Source of the DNA: a bacterium
Lineage (GTDB): Bacteria > T1Sed10-126
Length of the DNA: 64,000 nt
Direction of reading: 5' to 3'
Assembly: GCA_003554945.1 (NCBI GenBank)
Contig: PWHN01000044.1
Coordinates: 1-64,000 of the forward strand
In this document: positions 52,330 through 61,808 of the stretch, piece after piece
How the letters are laid out: each line of letters begins with the position of its first letter
Numbering within the stretch: position 1 is the first letter of the stretch
Translations under genes and position numbers: made by a program
The notes under the pieces: generated by a model
The model's database searches: none
What the model saw: only the letters and a program-made list of their open reading frames with translations
Told to the model about the DNA's origin: nothing

Positions 52330-53346
52330 TTAATCAATTCCGAGCAGCTTTTCAAAACCCTGCTGTTCTATCTCGGCAATTACGTCGTTAAAGGCAATCC
52401 CCCGCGCATCATCAAAGTCGGTCATTGAACTGCCCCGTTTTTCGTATGTCTGCGAGGAGAGCAGCCTACCGTGGCGACTGCGCACTTCCAGTCGCACGTT
52501 AACTGTAACTTCTTTACTGCCGAAAAATTCGTCTTCATCAGTGGTTGCCGTAATAATTATCCGGGCCCAGTCTTCATATTGCTCTGCTGGTTCTGGTTCA
52601 CCATCAAACTGAACGGAGTCAACCGCTTCTGAAGCAAGCTCCTCCTCAATATGATTGGCCACCGGCGCCGTTTCATCGTCACGAATAATCACCACTTGAA
52701 CCTTTCCACGAACCTTGTCGTAGTTGGCTTTTAAGTCCCGATATTTATCCCGGCGTTCGTCGTAGTTAATGTCAGCGCCAAGTATACGCAGCACCTGTAA
52801 ATAAACCTCCGCCTGCTCTATTTTTGAGAGCGAGGCGTTCATCCGATAAAAATCAACCAGCGGACTGGGTGTGATTTTAAAATCGTCTTCTATTTCCTTT
52901 TCGAGCCGGTCCAGACGGTCGATCACGCTCTCAGAATATGCCGGCTTGTCCAGCCGGACTTCAACGTAATAGTTATCTTCATCCATAGATTCGGAGCGAT
53001 TTATCTCGTAATTATCCAACTCAAGATCACGAACTCGTGCTTCAATTTGCTGCCGGTATTCAGTTCCTACCTGGTCTCCTACTTCAGAGAAGACAAGCTC
53101 CTCCTGGGAACCAACTTCAGTTGAAAACCGGCCGGCAAGATTGCTTAGAGCGTTTGAGCGGGCCTGCTCCCGGTTTTGACCGCTGCCAATCACATACATG
53201 TGGCGTTCGGAATCCGAACGGGGGTTCTGCACCCACTGCGGTATAGAGGCGTATAATACCGTACAGGCGGCAAGAAAAAATACCGTCGTCAAGAAAAAAA
53301 CAGATCCTGCCTGAGAAGCAGCATCTTCTGATTTTATAACTCTCAT
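52330..53346 (-). CDS. LPP20-domain envelope protein
   Basis: A 338-residue protein with a signal peptide (VFFLTTVFFLAACTVLYASIPQW) followed by an LPP20-type domain: VIGSGQNREQARSNALSNLAGRF with the typical GxGxxxxxAxxxAL run, then DNYYVEVRLDKPAYSE. A second alpha/beta region follows (KVQVVIIRDDETAPVANHIEEEL, RIIITATTDEDEFF...). LPP20 proteins are surface or flagellar-collar lipoproteins; here the LAAC box may be a lipid site. In one row with the FlgT-like and second LPP20 gene. Confidence 0.7.
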   Translation of the reverse strand: MRVIKSEDAASQAGSVFFLTTVFFLAACTVLYASIPQWVQNPRSDSERHMYVIGSGQNREQARSNALSNLAGRFSTEVGSQEELVFSEVGDQVGTEYRQQIEARVRDLELDNYEINRSESMDEDNYYVEVRLDKPAYSESVIDRLDRLEKEIEDDFKITPSPLVDFYRMNASLSKIEQAEVYLQVLRILGADINYDERRDKYRDLKANYDKVRGKVQVVIIRDDETAPVANHIEEELASEAVDSVQFDGEPEPAEQYEDWARIIITATTDEDEFFGSKEVTVNVRLEVRSRHGRLLSSQTYEKRGSSMTDFDDARGIAFNDVIAEIEQQGFEKLLGID

Positions 53347-53462
53347 AAAAAATTACACCCCGGATCAATAATTATGGGCTGAATTTTTGAAAAAAATAGT
53401 CCCGGTTTGCCCGCTCACAGCTGGCAAACCGGGTCAATCACGATTGCTTTGAATGTTAAGTT

Positions 53463-54041
53463 TTACTGCCCCTCGGGTTCAGCCACGGAATCCCGTCCAT
53501 CTATGGACTCATCCATTCGCTGGCGCGCCTGTTCACGGGAAAATTCAGTTTCAAGGCGTTCCATCTCATCAAACTGCTGACTTACCTGATCAAGATCAAC
53601 GCTGACCATTACCCAGGCATCAAAAACACCATCAACCTGGTCAACAGCCCGTTCTTCCTCACGAACGCCATGCAGTTCCTCGTCTATCACACGCTCGGTC
53701 AACTGTTCAAAAGAAGATAAAATTTCAGCATCGGCTGCTTCGCCCATTTCCTGGACATAATCCTCCTGCCAGCTCTGAATGGACTGCCCCAACTGCTGCG
53801 CAATCTGGTTAGTGGCTCGAAGTTCTGCTCGCTGGATAGCGGTCTGTAGATTTCGGGACTGAGCGTTGGCAATTCCGTATAATTTGCCTTCCTCGGTCGG
53901 GGGACTCTGGGCCCAACTGGGACCAAAATCCATACCCCACTCGCCATCATCTTCTTCTACTTCAGGCTCCTGGGCACCAAAACAGCCGGCCAAACTAAAT
54001 GCAAACAAAACAGTCATGACAACAATCAAACTCTTCTTCAT
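53463..54041 (-). CDS. LPP20-family lipoprotein
   Basis: A 192-residue lipoprotein with signal and lipobox SLAGC, then an acidic linker and an LPP20 domain: PSWAQSPPTEEGKLYGIANAQSRNLQTAIQRAELRATNQIAQQL and a FDAWVMVSVDLDQV strand. Similar in layout to FlgP. AGGAGG precedes the ATG. It lies between the FecR-like gene and the larger LPP20 gene. Confidence 0.78.
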   Translation of the reverse strand: MKKSLIVVMTVLFAFSLAGCFGAQEPEVEEDDGEWGMDFGPSWAQSPPTEEGKLYGIANAQSRNLQTAIQRAELRATNQIAQQLGQSIQSWQEDYVQEMGEAADAEILSSFEQLTERVIDEELHGVREEERAVDQVDGVFDAWVMVSVDLDQVSQQFDEMERLETEFSREQARQRMDESIDGRDSVAEPEGQ

Positions 54042-54087
54042 AACTACTCAACCTCCTAAAAAATAATTGAATTGTTCTTCTCAAAAT

Positions 54088-55050
54088 TTATCTTCTCATC
54101 CTCTCCTCACGATCACGGCGGAACTCCTCAAATCTTTCTTCACGTTCCGCGATAAAATCATCCAGCGCCTGTTTACGCTGCTGGATGAAATCTTCCCGTT
54201 TTTCTTCCAGTTCATAACGGTAGTCTATGTATTGTTCCCGGAACTGCTCGTATCTTTCTTCACGATCGGCAAGCTGACTCTGCAGCCGCTCTTTCTGCTG
54301 CCGTAGTTGCTGCAGCTCACGCTCAAGCGGGGCCGGATCAAACTCGGGCGGCAACGGTTCCTCAACTGATTTTTCCAGCCTATCAATTTCAGTCTTTAAT
54401 TCCACCAGCTCCGCCTGCAACTGTTCAACCCCACGATTCTCCCTCCAGTGCTGCCATGTAAGCTCAAGCTCCTGCCGCGGCTCGTCCAAACGGGAAACAA
54501 CTGTCTCGTCAGTCTCCGGGTCAAATCTAACCTCGCCCCCCTCGCCGGCTACCAGGCGTTCTCCGGGGGAGGCGGAAACTTCCACCGCTCCACTCTCGAC
54601 TGCCGTCCAGCTCTCCTGTTCCAGCTCATAAGCAACCTGGAATTCCGTCCCCCGCACACCAATGACGGCGTTCGGAGTCCGCAGTTCAAACTCTCTTCCC
54701 AGAGCTTCCGTATCAATTCGGGCCGAGACCGAGCCATAGTTAAGTTTTATAGGTTCTCCAGGTTTGGGCAGGTTAACGCCGGAAGTTTCATTTAACTGCA
54801 GGGTGGATTTATCCTCTTCAAGTTCTAATTCAAGGTAGGAATCAATTTCAGTTTTCACCTGCGAGTCGCGGGGGATAGACTCGCCTTCTCCCAGGGTTCT
54901 CCACTCGGTTTCATCGGCCGGACGCGTTTCTGCCTCACCCCTGAGATATGACAGGTGCATTTCAGCCCAGACAAAAGAAGGAACTGCAGTTGCCAGTAGA
55001 AATACGCTCAACATAAAAAAAGTTGGTTTCCTGTGCCCGGGCTTGAACAT
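54088..55050 (-). CDS. exported FecR-domain coiled-coil protein
   Basis: A 320-residue protein. After a signal peptide (FFMLSVFLLATAVPSFVWA) comes a FecR domain: RGEAETRPADETEWRTLGEGESIPRDSQVKTEIDSYLEL, NAVIGVRGTEFQVAYE and ESGAVEVSA. The last 120 residues are a long Glu/Arg-rich coiled coil (QQLRQQKERLQSQLADREERYEQF...). FecR domains of this exported type often sit near LPP20 or OMP genes and bind the cell wall or partner proteins. No FecI sigma gene is near. Confidence 0.8.
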   Translation of the reverse strand: MFKPGHRKPTFFMLSVFLLATAVPSFVWAEMHLSYLRGEAETRPADETEWRTLGEGESIPRDSQVKTEIDSYLELELEEDKSTLQLNETSGVNLPKPGEPIKLNYGSVSARIDTEALGREFELRTPNAVIGVRGTEFQVAYELEQESWTAVESGAVEVSASPGERLVAGEGGEVRFDPETDETVVSRLDEPRQELELTWQHWRENRGVEQLQAELVELKTEIDRLEKSVEEPLPPEFDPAPLERELQQLRQQKERLQSQLADREERYEQFREQYIDYRYELEEKREDFIQQRKQALDDFIAEREERFEEFRRDREERMRR

Positions 55051-55141
55051 TATCCTGTCTCCCTAATTAAGATTTTTTACTTTAATTACAGAGTAAACTA
55101 AAACAACTACAAAAGCAAGGTGAATTTTTTCACATTAAAAT

Positions 55142-55870
55142 TTATTCAATCACACCCCCTGTTCGCTCATAAACGTCCTTCACCGCTATATAGGGATCAA
55201 GAGCAAAACGCTTCAGATTGTCATATTCACGCAGGTAGGGGCGGGCTGTATTCACACCCTCCAGGGTCCGCCCGGCAACCGCAACTTCAGCTTCCTGGTA
55301 GTAAAAGGGATGCATAAAGGAATCAACCAGGCTGCCACTGCTGGCGCGCAACGACGAGGGACCGGCGACGGGAAGCACTATGTAAAATCCGTCCCCCACT
55401 CCCCAGGTGGCCAGGGTCTGGTTAAAATTTCTGGGACGCTGGTCCAGATGCTCGCCGGCAACGTCAATTAAGCCGCCAACGCCAAAAGTAGAATTAACCA
55501 CAAACCGGCCAAAAGCATGGTGGGCATCCTCGCCTCGTCCCTGTAATATTGAGTTTACAAAATGAAAAGGTTCGCGCAGGTTGTTAAAGAAATTTCCTAT
55601 GGAGCGGCGCACCGGTCGGGGTGTCACAGTCTCATAACCCCTGGTCACCGGGTCGGCCACATAGGTATAAAAACGGTCGTTGAAAGCAAAAATACGGCGG
55701 TTTACAGGCTCCAGCGGGTCGGCAATTATCTCTCGGTCTTCAGCCTCCGGATCTTCCGCAAACGGATCACTAAAACCCCTTTCCTGACGGGTCCGGGCAG
55801 CAGCCGAAGACAATCCAGCTACAATTAATAGTAAAATTAATAGATTGACTACAATAAATTTAGTCTTGAT
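55142..55870 (-). CDS. mlaA: MlaA outer-membrane lipid-transport component
   Basis: MlaA (VacJ) works in the outer membrane and removes phospholipids toward MlaC. Motifs include DPLEPVNRRIFAFNDRFYTYVADPVTRGYE, RRSIGNFFNNLREPFHFVNSILQG and NSTFGVGGLIDVA. The ORF track gives only 223 residues starting at TTG 55813, but the frame is open upstream and encodes a signal peptide IKTKFIVVNLLILLLIVAGL. GAGGTG lies seven bases before an ATC codon (55870), with no ATG, GTG or TTG in between, so start at ATC or a mutated start is likely. No lipobox Cys is seen. Confidence 0.88.
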   Translation of the reverse strand: MKTKFIVVNLLILLLIVAGLSSAAARTRQERGFSDPFAEDPEAEDREIIADPLEPVNRRIFAFNDRFYTYVADPVTRGYETVTPRPVRRSIGNFFNNLREPFHFVNSILQGRGEDAHHAFGRFVVNSTFGVGGLIDVAGEHLDQRPRNFNQTLATWGVGDGFYIVLPVAGPSSLRASSGSLVDSFMHPFYYQEAEVAVAGRTLEGVNTARPYLREYDNLKRFALDPYIAVKDVYERTGGVIE

Positions 55871-55893
55871 TGACTGACACCTCGAAGTTGATG

Positions 55894-56559
55894 TTACTCA
55901 AATTCAGGTACAATCTCGTCTGGCAACTCTTCTTTTTGAATATGCTCTCTCAATAATTTTAACAGGTCAGCTATTGACTGGCGGGCCAGTATATTATCAA
56001 ACTGACGGCGATAGTTGCGGATAAGACTGATCCCCTCCACTTCAAAATCATATATCTTCCAGTCGTCGTGTTTGATCAAATAATAGGTGATTTTGGCATT
56101 GTAGTCATCGTCATCCCAGTAGAGCCTGGCTGTTGTAAAGACACGAGCATAAGTACCATCACGTCGCTCTTCAAACCCGTCAACGTCAATAGCACGAATT
56201 TCATAGACACCGTCAACATCAGCGAGGTCACCGGTTATCCTGTTGACATAGACTTCCTTGAGCAATTCGCTGAAGAGATCGATCATTTCATCAAGCTGCT
56301 CGTCTGTTATCTGGCGGGCGTAGGGGCCCAGGGTTCGAAGAGTCATTTCTTCAAAATCAAAATCAGCTTCCAAAGTCTCAATCAATCGCTGCTGGACAGT
56401 ATCCGCCTGTATAGCATCAACCGGGTCGGTGTCACCAAGAATAGCCAGGACCTCGGCAATTTTTTCCTCAATAAATTCATCCGGTGACATAGCCTGCACC
56501 TCTTCTACACCGGTAAAGACAAACAGAGCGATTAGAGATATCAGGAAAACTTTTTTCAT
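55894..56559 (-). CDS. mlaC: MlaC periplasmic phospholipid carrier
   Basis: A 221-residue MlaC/Ttg2D protein with a signal peptide (KKVFLISLIALFVFTGVEEVQA) and the family pattern FDFEEMTLRTLGPYARQITDEQLDEMIDLFSELL, TYYLIKHDDWKIYDFEVEGISLIRNYRRQF. It shuttles a phospholipid between MlaA and the inner-membrane MlaFED complex. It overlaps mlaD by four bases and precedes mlaA. Confidence 0.93.
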   Translation of the reverse strand: MKKVFLISLIALFVFTGVEEVQAMSPDEFIEEKIAEVLAILGDTDPVDAIQADTVQQRLIETLEADFDFEEMTLRTLGPYARQITDEQLDEMIDLFSELLKEVYVNRITGDLADVDGVYEIRAIDVDGFEERRDGTYARVFTTARLYWDDDDYNAKITYYLIKHDDWKIYDFEVEGISLIRNYRRQFDNILARQSIADLLKLLREHIQKEELPDEIVPEFE

Positions 56560-57017
56560 AGCTCAAAATCATCCTCCCCGAACAGGAAGCGCGAAAGTAA
56601 ATCCTCTATTAATAACGGCGGTTGGGTTTCAACTATTTCCCCGCTGCCGTCCTTGGGAATATTATCCCGCCCGTGCCCGGGAGTAATTGCAATATAACGT
56701 TCGCCCAATAGACCCTCGGTAACTATTCGAGCTTCTGTTCCGGGATCTGGCAGATCAATTTTGTCATTGATTCGCATACGCACGTGTGCTCGAAAATCCT
56801 TTAATTCTATATCTACAACCCGACCAATCTTTACGCCAGACATCTCAACACCAGTGTTTACCTGCAGCCCGCTGACATCAGAAAACACAGCCGTCACTTC
56901 ATACTGGTTACGACCTAAAAAATCAACCTCACCAAAGGTTATAGAAAGGTAGGCCAGGCTGGCCAGCCCGACAATTAAAAAAATCCCGACCACGATATCA
57001 ACCTTACGATCCATCAC
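56556..57017 (-). CDS. mlaD: MlaD MCE-domain protein
   Basis: A 153-residue single-MCE protein: N-terminal membrane helix (IVVGIFLIVGLASLAYLSITFG), then the MCE fold (VTAVFSDVSGLQVNTGVEMSGVKIGRV, ARIVTEGLLGERYIAITPG). Its hexameric ring forms the lipid channel of the MlaFED complex. It overlaps mlaF by 14 bases and mlaC by four. Confidence 0.93.
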   Translation of the reverse strand: MMDRKVDIVVGIFLIVGLASLAYLSITFGEVDFLGRNQYEVTAVFSDVSGLQVNTGVEMSGVKIGRVVDIELKDFRAHVRMRINDKIDLPDPGTEARIVTEGLLGERYIAITPGHGRDNIPKDGSGEIVETQPPLLIEDLLSRFLFGEDDFEL

Positions 57018-57762
57018 TTATCGCCTCCAGCGGCCCTTCAAGGGCCTCTTTTACAAATGTTTCCACAACCGGAATCTCGGAATCCATAAACTCCTCCGGC
57101 GTGGTATAGGCAACTAATTCTCCATTATGTACCATAGCGACTTTATGCACAATTTGAAATACTTTTTGAAAACTGTGGGTAACAATAACAGCGGTAAAAC
57201 CATACTCCCGGTGTAAATTAAAGATCAAACGCAAAATCGAATTGCCGATCAAGGGATCCAGCCCGGTTGTCGGCTCATCAAAAAATATGACTTCGGGACT
57301 GCTAACCAGAGTGCGCGCAAGCGCCGCTCTTTTCTGCATGCCACCGCTAAGTTCAGAGGGGTATTTTTCCGCCGCATCCTGCATCTCCACCCGGGCCAGA
57401 TGCTCAAATACCCGGTCCTCAATTTCACCGCGACTTAACGAAGTCTTTTCGCGCAGTGGAAAAGCAAGGTTTTCATAGACGCTCATTGAATCGAAAAGCG
57501 CTCCGTTCTGAAACAGCATGCCGATAGAATTCCTTACCTCGGCCAGCTCCTTGCCACGCAAATTATGAACGTTTTTCCCGTTTATTAGCACCTCACCGGC
57601 GTCTGGATATATGAGACCGGTTATCGTTCTTAACAATACTGATTTGCCGGCTCCGCTGGCTCCCAGCAAAGCAATCATCTCCCCCTCTTCAACGGAAAGA
57701 TCAACCCCCTTTAATACCGGTTCTTCTGCCATGGACTTCTCCAGAGCCCGCACTTCAATCAT
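57004..57762 (-). CDS. mlaF: MlaF ATPase
   Basis: A 252-residue ABC ATPase: Walker A GASGAGKS, Q-loop LFQNGALFDS, signature LSGGMQKRAALARTL, Walker B VIFFDEPTTGLDP and a switch His in VTHSFQ. It energises phospholipid movement through MlaE/MlaD. Six bases separate it from mlaE. No MlaB STAS gene follows, though MlaB is usually needed in E. coli; the STAS-like protein at 38 kb is not an obvious substitute. Confidence 0.94.
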   Translation of the reverse strand: MIEVRALEKSMAEEPVLKGVDLSVEEGEMIALLGASGAGKSVLLRTITGLIYPDAGEVLINGKNVHNLRGKELAEVRNSIGMLFQNGALFDSMSVYENLAFPLREKTSLSRGEIEDRVFEHLARVEMQDAAEKYPSELSGGMQKRAALARTLVSSPEVIFFDEPTTGLDPLIGNSILRLIFNLHREYGFTAVIVTHSFQKVFQIVHKVAMVHNGELVAYTTPEEFMDSEIPVVETFVKEALEGPLEAISDGS

Positions 57763-57768
57763 TTTATA

Positions 57769-58539
57769 TCACCACATCAAAGAGGTCATAACGTAGTTAG
57801 AAGCAAGGATTAAAACGCTGGCCAGGACGACCGCCTCAGTTGATGCCGCTCCCACTCCCTCGGCTCCCTTGCCTGTGTAATAACCCTTGTAGCAGCTTAC
57901 CCAGGCAATAAGAGCGCCAAAGACAAGCGCTTTTATTGAACCAAAATAAATGTCTGAAAAGACAACAAAATCAATAATACCACCAAAATAACTCCCGTAA
58001 CTGACGCCAAGCAGACCACCGCTAACAACAAAACCTGCAAAAATCCCAACAAGGTTAAAAATTGCAGTTAGCAGAAATACGGAAATAACAAAAGCCAGTA
58101 AGATTGGTGCCATAAAATAGCGGAAAGGATTTAAATTCATTATTTTCAGGGCATCAAATTGTTCGGTTATACGCATTACGCCCAGTTCAGAGGTAATCGA
58201 TGAGCCGGCGCGTCCGGCCACCATGAGAGCACAGACCACGGGCCCTAGCTCCCTCAACAGGGCCGCGGCCACCAGCGTCCCCACCTGGGCGGCGGCACCA
58301 AACTGGGCCAGCGTCTGTTGACCGTGAAGACCCATCACTGCGCCGGTAAAAGCAGAAATTAAAACAATCAACCAGAGGGAGCGTGCACCGATAAAATAAA
58401 TTCGCTGCACAATCCGACCAATTTTCACCGGCGGAACAAACAGATAAACTGCCATCTTGCCGGCGAAACGACCGAAACGTCCCAGCCGTTCGACAGAATA
58501 GCGAAGATTAGCTCCAATTTGTGCCAGATAGTCTAACAT
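57769..58539 (-). CDS. mlaE: MlaE permease
   Basis: A 256-residue membrane permease with the typical amphipathic start (LAQIGANLRYSVERLGRFGRF), five or so membrane helices and the family core RELGPVVCALMVAGRAGSSITSELGVMRITEQFDAL. First gene of the mla unit, reading on into mlaF-D-C-A; the FecR/LPP20 genes follow on the same strand and might be read through. Confidence 0.94.
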   Translation of the reverse strand: MLDYLAQIGANLRYSVERLGRFGRFAGKMAVYLFVPPVKIGRIVQRIYFIGARSLWLIVLISAFTGAVMGLHGQQTLAQFGAAAQVGTLVAAALLRELGPVVCALMVAGRAGSSITSELGVMRITEQFDALKIMNLNPFRYFMAPILLAFVISVFLLTAIFNLVGIFAGFVVSGGLLGVSYGSYFGGIIDFVVFSDIYFGSIKALVFGALIAWVSCYKGYYTGKGAEGVGAASTEAVVLASVLILASNYVMTSLMW

Positions 58540-58630
58540 TGATTGCCTCCTTTGATTTCTATATTATAACAATTCTTTCCCCAGACAACATCCTTGCTTT
58601 TCGGCCGCAGGCAAATTAAACTTTTGGGCT

Positions 58631-59506
58631 ATGAAAAATTTTCTAACCGGCTACAAACACGACCATTTCTTAAAAGCTGATTTGCACCTGCACACCTATC
58701 ACAGCGACGGGTGTTTTTCACCCACCAAGCTGCTTGAGATGTCAGTCGAGAACGAGCTGGAAGTTGTATCGATAACTGACCACGACACAGTGCAAGGGTT
58801 AGCGGAGGCTGCTGAGGCGGCGGAGGACTATGCCTGCCATTTTTTACCCGGCGTCGAACTGGAAGCCTTTGTTAATCTTTCGGATGGCAAATACTATTCC
58901 GTTCACCTGCTGGGCTACGGAATTGACTGGCAAAACAAAACACTGCGTGATTACCTGGCCAACATACGACAGGCGCGCATCGCTCGGGCAGAAAAAATTA
59001 TTCACAGGCTTCGAGCCAACTTTAGCATTGACCTGCCTTACAGTGCTGTAAGTGGCGAAGCTAGCGGTGAGTCGGTGGGCCGGGTTCACATCGCCAGTGC
59101 CTTAAAAAAATATAACCACGTTGCAACAATTGATGAAGCCTTCGACAAATACATCGGCGAAGAACGGGCCGCATACGCCGCCAAACCTCGCCACTCGCCT
59201 GAAAAGGTCATCAATCTGATAAAACAGGCCGGAGGCCAAACAGTCTGGGCCCACCCCTACTACACTCAAAATGATGACGTATTGCCTGTTCTTGTGGAAA
59301 AAGGCCTGGTGGGGCTGGAATGTTATCACCACGAGTTCGACGCTGAAACTACCCGCCATTACTTAAAATTAGCCGAACAGTATAACCTCATCGTCACCGG
59401 TGGCTCCGATTTTCACGGCACACTCGAAGAAAACTTCAAACCCGGCGACTGGTGGTATCCCACCCGCGAGATCCCCTTCAACTCCCGAAATCATTCGAAA
59501 ATTTAA
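58631..59506 (+). CDS. PHP-domain phosphoesterase (YciV/RNase AM-like)
   Basis: A 291-residue trinuclear-metal phosphoesterase with all PHP motifs: ADLHLHTYHSDG, SITDHDT, LPGVELEAF, VGRVHIASAL, VWAHPYY and TGGSDFHG. Relatives such as YciV (RNase AM) act on 3-prime,5-prime-bisphosphate nucleotides or trim RNA 5-prime ends. No clear ribosome site was found before the ATG. It is divergent from mlaE. Confidence 0.86.
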   Translation: MKNFLTGYKHDHFLKADLHLHTYHSDGCFSPTKLLEMSVENELEVVSITDHDTVQGLAEAAEAAEDYACHFLPGVELEAFVNLSDGKYYSVHLLGYGIDWQNKTLRDYLANIRQARIARAEKIIHRLRANFSIDLPYSAVSGEASGESVGRVHIASALKKYNHVATIDEAFDKYIGEERAAYAAKPRHSPEKVINLIKQAGGQTVWAHPYYTQNDDVLPVLVEKGLVGLECYHHEFDAETTRHYLKLAEQYNLIVTGGSDFHGTLEENFKPGDWWYPTREIPFNSRNHSKI

Positions 59507-59534
59507 CCGGCCTGACTCTTAATTTTTACCTTTT

Positions 59535-60398
59535 TTAGTTAAACATATCGCTGCCGGATAATTTTTCGCTTATTTCGCGAATCCTACGCTGTTCCTCGGC
59601 CGAGAGATTTTCCCACCCCACCCGGTCCATTTTATCCAGAAGTTCGTCCGCCTGGCGGAGCAACTTCTGCTTTTCTATCTCGTGCTGACGCCACTGGTCC
59701 TGTTTCTTTTTGTGCTTGCGGGACTTTAAATAGTCAGATAAGGGAGCCAGCAAAGGCTGACGCGGGTCCAGTTTCCAGCAGTAAAAAAGTCCCATTAAGA
59801 GCCCAAACAGGTGGGCCAGGTGAGCGACACCGGTCTGTGCTTCGGAAAAGCCGGCAATCAGCGTAAATATGCCGATAATCAGAACAAAATGCTTCATTTT
59901 GATTGGAAATATCCCCCAGATAAAAACCATGCGTTCGGGCCAGTATAGGGCAAAAGCTCCCAGCAAACCAAAGATTGCCCCGGATGCCCCAACCACCGGA
60001 ATTCGACCGTAGCTAAAAATTACCATTCCCAGGCCGGCAACAATTCCACAGATCAGATAAAACCGAAGAAACCCGGCGGCTCCCCAGACCCGCTCCAGTT
60101 CCACTCCAAACATCCAGAGCACCAGCATATTAATTAAAATGTGGAATAAACCACCGTGTAAAAATTGGTAGGTAACAAGCTGCCATAGAAATCCCCGGGT
60201 CACCAGATTTTCAGGAACCAGGGCCAGGTATTCTCCAAATGGATGGAGCACCGGCTCCGCCAGCGTCCCGCCAATAGTCAATCCAAAGCGAGGCAGGGTC
60301 ATCTGCAGCAAAAATATTATCCCGTTGATCACCAGCAGATTCCGGACCATTGGGGTTGTCTTACCCGGCCCAAGCCGCATCCGCGTTCGTCGGCGCAC
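59535..60398 (-). CDS. rhomboid intramembrane serine protease
   Basis: A 287-residue membrane protease. Six helices are visible with the oxyanion HGG... HILINM motif (FLHGGLFHILINMLVLWMFG), the catalytic Ser in VVGASGAIFGLLG and His in AHLAHLFGLLMG. A charged C-terminal helix region (KSRKHKKKQDQWRQHEIEKQ) follows as in many bacterial rhomboids. The GTG start is two bases after the stop of the GT2 gene. Confidence 0.92.
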   Translation of the reverse strand: MRRRTRMRLGPGKTTPMVRNLLVINGIIFLLQMTLPRFGLTIGGTLAEPVLHPFGEYLALVPENLVTRGFLWQLVTYQFLHGGLFHILINMLVLWMFGVELERVWGAAGFLRFYLICGIVAGLGMVIFSYGRIPVVGASGAIFGLLGAFALYWPERMVFIWGIFPIKMKHFVLIIGIFTLIAGFSEAQTGVAHLAHLFGLLMGLFYCWKLDPRQPLLAPLSDYLKSRKHKKKQDQWRQHEIEKQKLLRQADELLDKMDRVGWENLSAEEQRRIREISEKLSGSDMFN

Positions 60399-60400
60399 GG

Positions 60401-61609
60401 TTAAGGCCAGACCACCTGCTGCAGCTCCTGACGGTTTTCATCAATATAATTCATCAGACGCTCCCAGCGGTTCTGAAACGTCTGTAACTGTTTCAACGGG
60501 TTGCCCGGGTCATACTCGTGGCGCCCGTAGAAAATGTTGTCCATGCAGCCTTCTACCGAAGCCTTATCGCCCTCCACCATAAAATGCTGGGCCAGCATCA
60601 TGTTTGTCCGGTAGATACGTTCCTCCAGGTCGTCTTTCAAAAACTTTCCGGGCCAGGGATCAAAATAAGAGGCAGGTATATTCAGTTTTTCCTCCATCTG
60701 ACGGACTTTCTTCCTATCGTATAGAAAACGTTCAATGTCCAGCCGAACCAGTTTCCAGAGCGGATACCCCCGCGGTGGCGGCTGATGCTGAACGCGCAGA
60801 TCCCGATCCATGTAAAAACGATAACCGAAAACCCGCGAGTTAATCAACCAGTCCATGTCCTCTCCCCGGTGACAGCCCGGATCAAGAGGAACACGGCTGA
60901 AAAAGTCGCGATCTAAAACTATGTTCCCCATGACCACATAAGAGGTCTCTTTCAAGCGTGGTTCACCAAAGATATAGCGATCAAACGCCTCGTTCATCGC
61001 CTCAGAGTTGTTCCAGTAAGCCATCCAGGAGGGAGGGCGGGAAGCGTAATTTATCGTTCCTTCTTCCGTATAATAGGGGCCACAGACAACCTTGGCCTCC
61101 TCGCCAGTCTCGGGCACCTTCTGGTTTATGTGTTCGCCCGCTTTTTCAATGTAGTGGGGATCATCGACAACAACATCGTCGTCGGTCGAAATAATTGTCC
61201 TGTATCCCAGGATATGTGCGGCCAGTATCGACATGTTGCGCACGTCCGAGTAACCGTACATCGACAGCGGCTCCAGAAGCTCATCTTCAACCGTGCCCTC
61301 CAGGTGGTCCTTCAGGCGGCGAAACTCTTCAAAACCAAAGAGATGACAATTTATAGCGCCGGAGTTTTCCTCGATCTCCTCACGAATCCTCCGGTCAACT
61401 TCGTCTTCCCACTTTCGACTCGATGAAACACTGGAGAGAACCACGTCAGCTTCGTCCTCAAGGCAGTCCAGCGAACGCAGGAAACGACCCAGACATCCCT
61501 CTTCATCTATTGGAATCGGATGATCATAAATCTGATCAGTATCTTCAAAAAAATGTTCTTTCGGCGGCCCCCAGAAGGTAGGCGCAATAAAAGCAACTGG
61601 TGCACTCAT
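60401..61609 (-). CDS. GT2/GT-A-like glycosyltransferase
   Basis: A 402-residue protein. The nucleotide-sugar/metal site is STDDDVVVDDPHYIE near residue 145, and RGEDMDWLINSRVFGYRF with the catalytic-type ED lies about residue 270, as in family 2 enzymes; VQHQPPPRGYPLW follows. No membrane segment. The substrate is unknown. AAAGGAGAGG precedes the ATG. Rhomboid is cotranscribed after it. Confidence 0.75.
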   Translation of the reverse strand: MSAPVAFIAPTFWGPPKEHFFEDTDQIYDHPIPIDEEGCLGRFLRSLDCLEDEADVVLSSVSSSRKWEDEVDRRIREEIEENSGAINCHLFGFEEFRRLKDHLEGTVEDELLEPLSMYGYSDVRNMSILAAHILGYRTIISTDDDVVVDDPHYIEKAGEHINQKVPETGEEAKVVCGPYYTEEGTINYASRPPSWMAYWNNSEAMNEAFDRYIFGEPRLKETSYVVMGNIVLDRDFFSRVPLDPGCHRGEDMDWLINSRVFGYRFYMDRDLRVQHQPPPRGYPLWKLVRLDIERFLYDRKKVRQMEEKLNIPASYFDPWPGKFLKDDLEERIYRTNMMLAQHFMVEGDKASVEGCMDNIFYGRHEYDPGNPLKQLQTFQNRWERLMNYIDENRQELQQVVWP

Positions 61610-61808
61610 CTAAAATCCTCTCCTTTAAAAACAAATTTGTCCTCACAATTTTTTTATTCTTTATTTCCTTCTCCAAACATAGAAATTCTGAACGATGTCG
61701 TTGGCCTTTTTCTGACGCAGGTCTTGGTTTTGCAGTTAGATTTCAACTTTAAACTGGAAACTATAAACTATAACGAACTTCAAGATTTTACGGTCCCAAC
61801 AGGTTCTT

